Assembly (NCBI RefSeq): GCF_013184745.1
Contig: NZ_JAATVU010000027.1
Span: 20,747 to 84,746, forward strand
Reading direction: 5' to 3'
From: Mangrovicoccus sp. HB161399
Lineage (GTDB): Bacteria > Pseudomonadota > Alphaproteobacteria > Rhodobacterales > Rhodobacteraceae
DNA length: 64,000 nt
The translations under genes were made by a program, and so were the position numbers. The notes beneath the pieces were generated by a model that saw nothing but the letters and a program-made list of their open reading frames with translations, searched no databases and was not told where the DNA came from. Positions 62,645 through 64,000 of this stretch are shown in pieces. Position 1 is the stretch's first letter, and every line of letters begins with the position of its first letter.

Positions 62645-62690
62645 TGATCCGGCCCGCTGGCGCGGACCAGCTCGAACCCGAGATCGTGCC
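62645..62690 (-). repeat. Second-type palindromic insert in the IS3 relic
   Basis: GGCCCGC-TGGC-GCGGACC (62651-62668), preceded on the coding strand by TTCGAGCTGG. Aligns with the insert at 62121 over about 30 bases. Lies between SRHDLG and RNFRAAEPG. Confidence 0.55.
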
Positions 62691-62733
62691 GGCTGTCCGT
62701 CGTCCGCGGAACGCGGCGGCCCCGGTGCGGCGG

Positions 62734-62809
62734 GCGGATGTCGCCCGCCATTGCCCCCGGAGCTGCCAGCGGCTGCGCCACCGGTCCGAGCGCCGCTGGC
62801 GACGGCGGA
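62734..62809 (-). repeat. Palindromic insert with exact 5-bp target duplication in the IS3 relic
   Basis: GCGGA at 62734-62738 and 62805-62809 flank a 66-base body that begins TGTCGCC and ends GGCGACG (near-perfect terminal inverted repeat). Core CGCCACCGG-TCCGAGCG-CCGCTGGCG. Removing body plus one GCGGA joins LIEERAIV to RPPHRGRRVPRTTDSRHD in one frame without a single error. Confidence 0.85.
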
Positions 62810-62884
62810 CAATGGCTCGCTCTTCAATGAGCTTGGCCACCGTCTTCCTGGCTGCCCGCATGCCCTGATCCCGCAGTTCGGCGC

Positions 62885-62968
62885 CGCCATCGACGCTCGG
62901 AGCTGCCCATCGCGGCGCCATCGGTTCGAGCCCGATGGGCGACGGCGCCTCGATGACGGCTGCGCGGC
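62885..62968 (-). repeat. Palindromic insert, CGCCA/TGGCG family, in the IS3 relic
   Basis: CCATCGG (62918-62924) and CCGATGG (62932-62938) around loop TTCGAGC, followed by GCGACGGC as in other copies. Lies between RRYGAPR and AELRDQG of OrfB. Confidence 0.7.
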
Positions 62969-63101
62969 GCACCGTAGCGCCGGTGGCTGGCCTCGAAGAT
63001 CGCACGCATCCCGGGAAGAAGGTCCTGTCGCGCCGCCCGTCCCGGGGCGGCGGCACGCCAGGAATGGAACCAGCTCGTGCTGACCGAGAGCACCCGGATC
63101 A

Positions 63102-63144
63102 GCGCGGCCCCGAGCGCGATCCGTCCGAGCGAGCGGGCCGCGCG
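63102..63144 (-). repeat. Short palindromic insert with exact 5-bp target duplication in the IS3 relic
   Basis: GCGCG at 63102-63106 and 63140-63144. The inverted repeat CGCGGCCC / GGGCCGCG bounds a core with GTCCGAGCGAGC. Removing 38 bases restores HAVIALIRVLSVS in one frame. Confidence 0.8.
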
Positions 63145-63230
63145 ATGACGGCGTGCGCAGACGCATGGGCGGCAAGGAAGGCGAGCTTGTCCTTCGCTGC
63201 TTCGCCGCCCGCTGCGCAAGAATAGCGTTC

Positions 63231-63263
63231 GCAGGCTCTCCCGGACCGGTGGCGTCCGCCTGC
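63231..63263 (-). repeat. Palindromic insert, family core, at the orfA/orfB junction
   Basis: GCAGGC (63231-63236) pairs with GCCTGC (63258-63263) around CCGGACCGGTGGCG. Lies between the KEEVEAM end of OrfA and KDKLAFLAAH. Confidence 0.6.
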
Positions 63264-63480
63264 TCGCCTATCCGCATCGCCTCCACCTCTTCCTTGAGAC
63301 GGCGGTTCTCGCGGCGCAGCTCGGCCAGTTCACCGGCCTCGGCCTGCCGGTGCCGGATCGCCTCTGCCGGGCCCGCGGCCGCCAGCGCGAGCCGCCAGCC
63401 TTCCAGCTGCGACGCGGGCGCGCGGCTCTCAATCCCCGCGGTGGCGATGCCCATTCGGCCCTGTACCCGGACCGATGGCG

Positions 63481-64000
63481 CGCGCGCGTCGTTGCCGATC
63501 TGCAGGTTCAGGTGCCGACCGAAGCTTCGGCACGGGGCATGCACTCCCATCCGAGCCTGGCGGCGGCACAGGGCAGAGCCGCCCGGAACACGCCGATCGG
63601 GCCAGCAACAAGACCGGAGGCATGGCGGAGCCGCGGGACAAACAGGACGTTCAGCACACGGCTTGCCTGGACCGCACCGCCGGAGAAGCTCCCGGGATGG
63701 CCGCGCTAGCCGGTTCTGCCCGCGAGCCGTTCCATATCCGGCGTCTCCTGCACGCCGCCCAGATCCCGGGAATCTCGGCCTGCTTCCCGGCCGCGGAGGC
63801 CGGCCCGGAAACGCTGCAATGCTCGCAGACAAGGGCGGGTGCGAGATTAAGCCCGGCGTCGTGGATCCGGTGGCTCGCCGTTCGGCCGCGGCTGGACCCG
63901 GGTTCCGCAGACTACACGACACTGGTTGATTTGGGGTGGCGGCGATCGGCGGAAGGGAGTCTCCTGACGGACTCGACCTCGCCAAAGGAACGGCCCGTTG
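63481..64000. other. Degraded sequence at the right edge
   Basis: No gene supported. It may include the upstream end of the IS3 relic and further IS debris; CCCGGACCGATGGCG just to its left (63466-63480) resembles the insert core. Short open frames here have no family resemblance. Confidence 0.35.

Larger units (their letters stand above)
61919..63480 (-). pseudogene. IS3-family transposase relic (orfA and orfB), split by hairpin inserts
   Basis: Read leftward. OrfA tail ASQLEGWRLALAAAGPAEAI and GELAELRRENRRLKEEVEAM (63410-63275). OrfB: KDKLAFLAAHASAHAVI, LIRVLSVSTSWFHSWRAA, MRAIFEASHRRYGAPR, AELRDQGMRAARKTVAKLIE, VPRTTDSRHDLG, RNFRAAEPGRIWLADIS, LCLAAVKE, MSERLGSSPAADAMRMALQN, QLLDAWKAVASMSRKGNC, APMESFFGSLMTELVHRARF and NRRRRHSSIGCRTPEQARID, with the stop at 61919. 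Nearly all breaks between these blocks are short hairpin sequences rather than random decay. Confidence 0.82.

Noticed and set aside
60098..64000. Explaining the hairpins as attC sites of an integron
   Set aside because: No integrase, no cassettes, and the inserts interrupt transposase genes instead of separating gene cassettes.

Overview
The window is chromosomal DNA of a GC-rich alphaproteobacterium, almost certainly a Rhodobacteraceae (Rhodobacter/Paracoccus/roseobacter type). The basis is the gene set: ChpT phosphotransferase, a PccR-type short-chain acyl-CoA regulator, the plsX-fabH-ihfA-MerR order, an olsB-olsA ornithine-lipid pair, the two-domain dCTP deaminase, DUF4167, DUF177, DUF2189 and a VPLPA-CTERM protein. 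Most of the window is dense housekeeping sequence with stop/start overlaps. No rRNA, CRISPR array, phage or replication origin was seen.

Layout. 1-3.2 kb: an acyl-CoA-dehydrogenase-fold flavoprotein (cut by the left edge) and an amidase, divergent from an NTF2/SnoaL-like protein. 3.2-8.4 kb: riboflavin synthase, then a kpsS - outer-membrane polysaccharide exporter - kpsC cluster for a Kdo-linked capsule. 8.8-13.2 kb: DUF4167, prmC-prfA, DUF1499, mazG. 13.2-17.8 kb: an iron-type ABC binding protein behind a small palindrome, an astacin-like metalloprotease with three C-terminal repeats, an AstE/AspA-like zinc hydrolase, an OlsB-like acyltransferase and bamE. 17.9-26.2 kb: DUF177, rpmF-plsX-fabH-ihfA, a giant MerR-type protein, tRNA-Pro(GGG), dcd and queF. 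26.2-37 kb: small conserved genes, olsB-olsA, chpT, proA-proB-obgE, two acetyltransferases, rpmA-rplU and a DUF2059 protein. 37-46 kb: tRNA-Ser(CGA), DUF2189, two tandem RTX proteins, rlmE-ppx, clpS, a ClC channel and an unrecognised membrane protein. 46.5-49 kb: ftsZ standing alone, outside any division cluster, then a VPLPA-CTERM surface protein.

49-58.4 kb is a complete propionyl-CoA assimilation module. bioY, pccB, pccA and scpA read leftward with two small lipoproteins between them. The regulator pccR diverges from bioY across a spacer with four TTGC-type half-palindromes. BioY imports the biotin that PccA carries; PccAB makes methylmalonyl-CoA, which ScpA isomerises to succinyl-CoA. A TPR-sulfotransferase follows.

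The last 3.9 kb (60.1-64.0) holds no intact gene. It is a graveyard of at least four insertion sequences (IS30, IS5, two IS3 family). Each of the three larger relics is broken by short GC-rich hairpin inserts of about 30-80 bp, many sharing the core CGCCAnCGG-loop-CCGnTGGCG. Two of these inserts are flanked by exact 5-bp direct repeats, and removing them restores the transposase reading frame perfectly. This looks like a mobile palindromic element and is the most unusual feature of the window.
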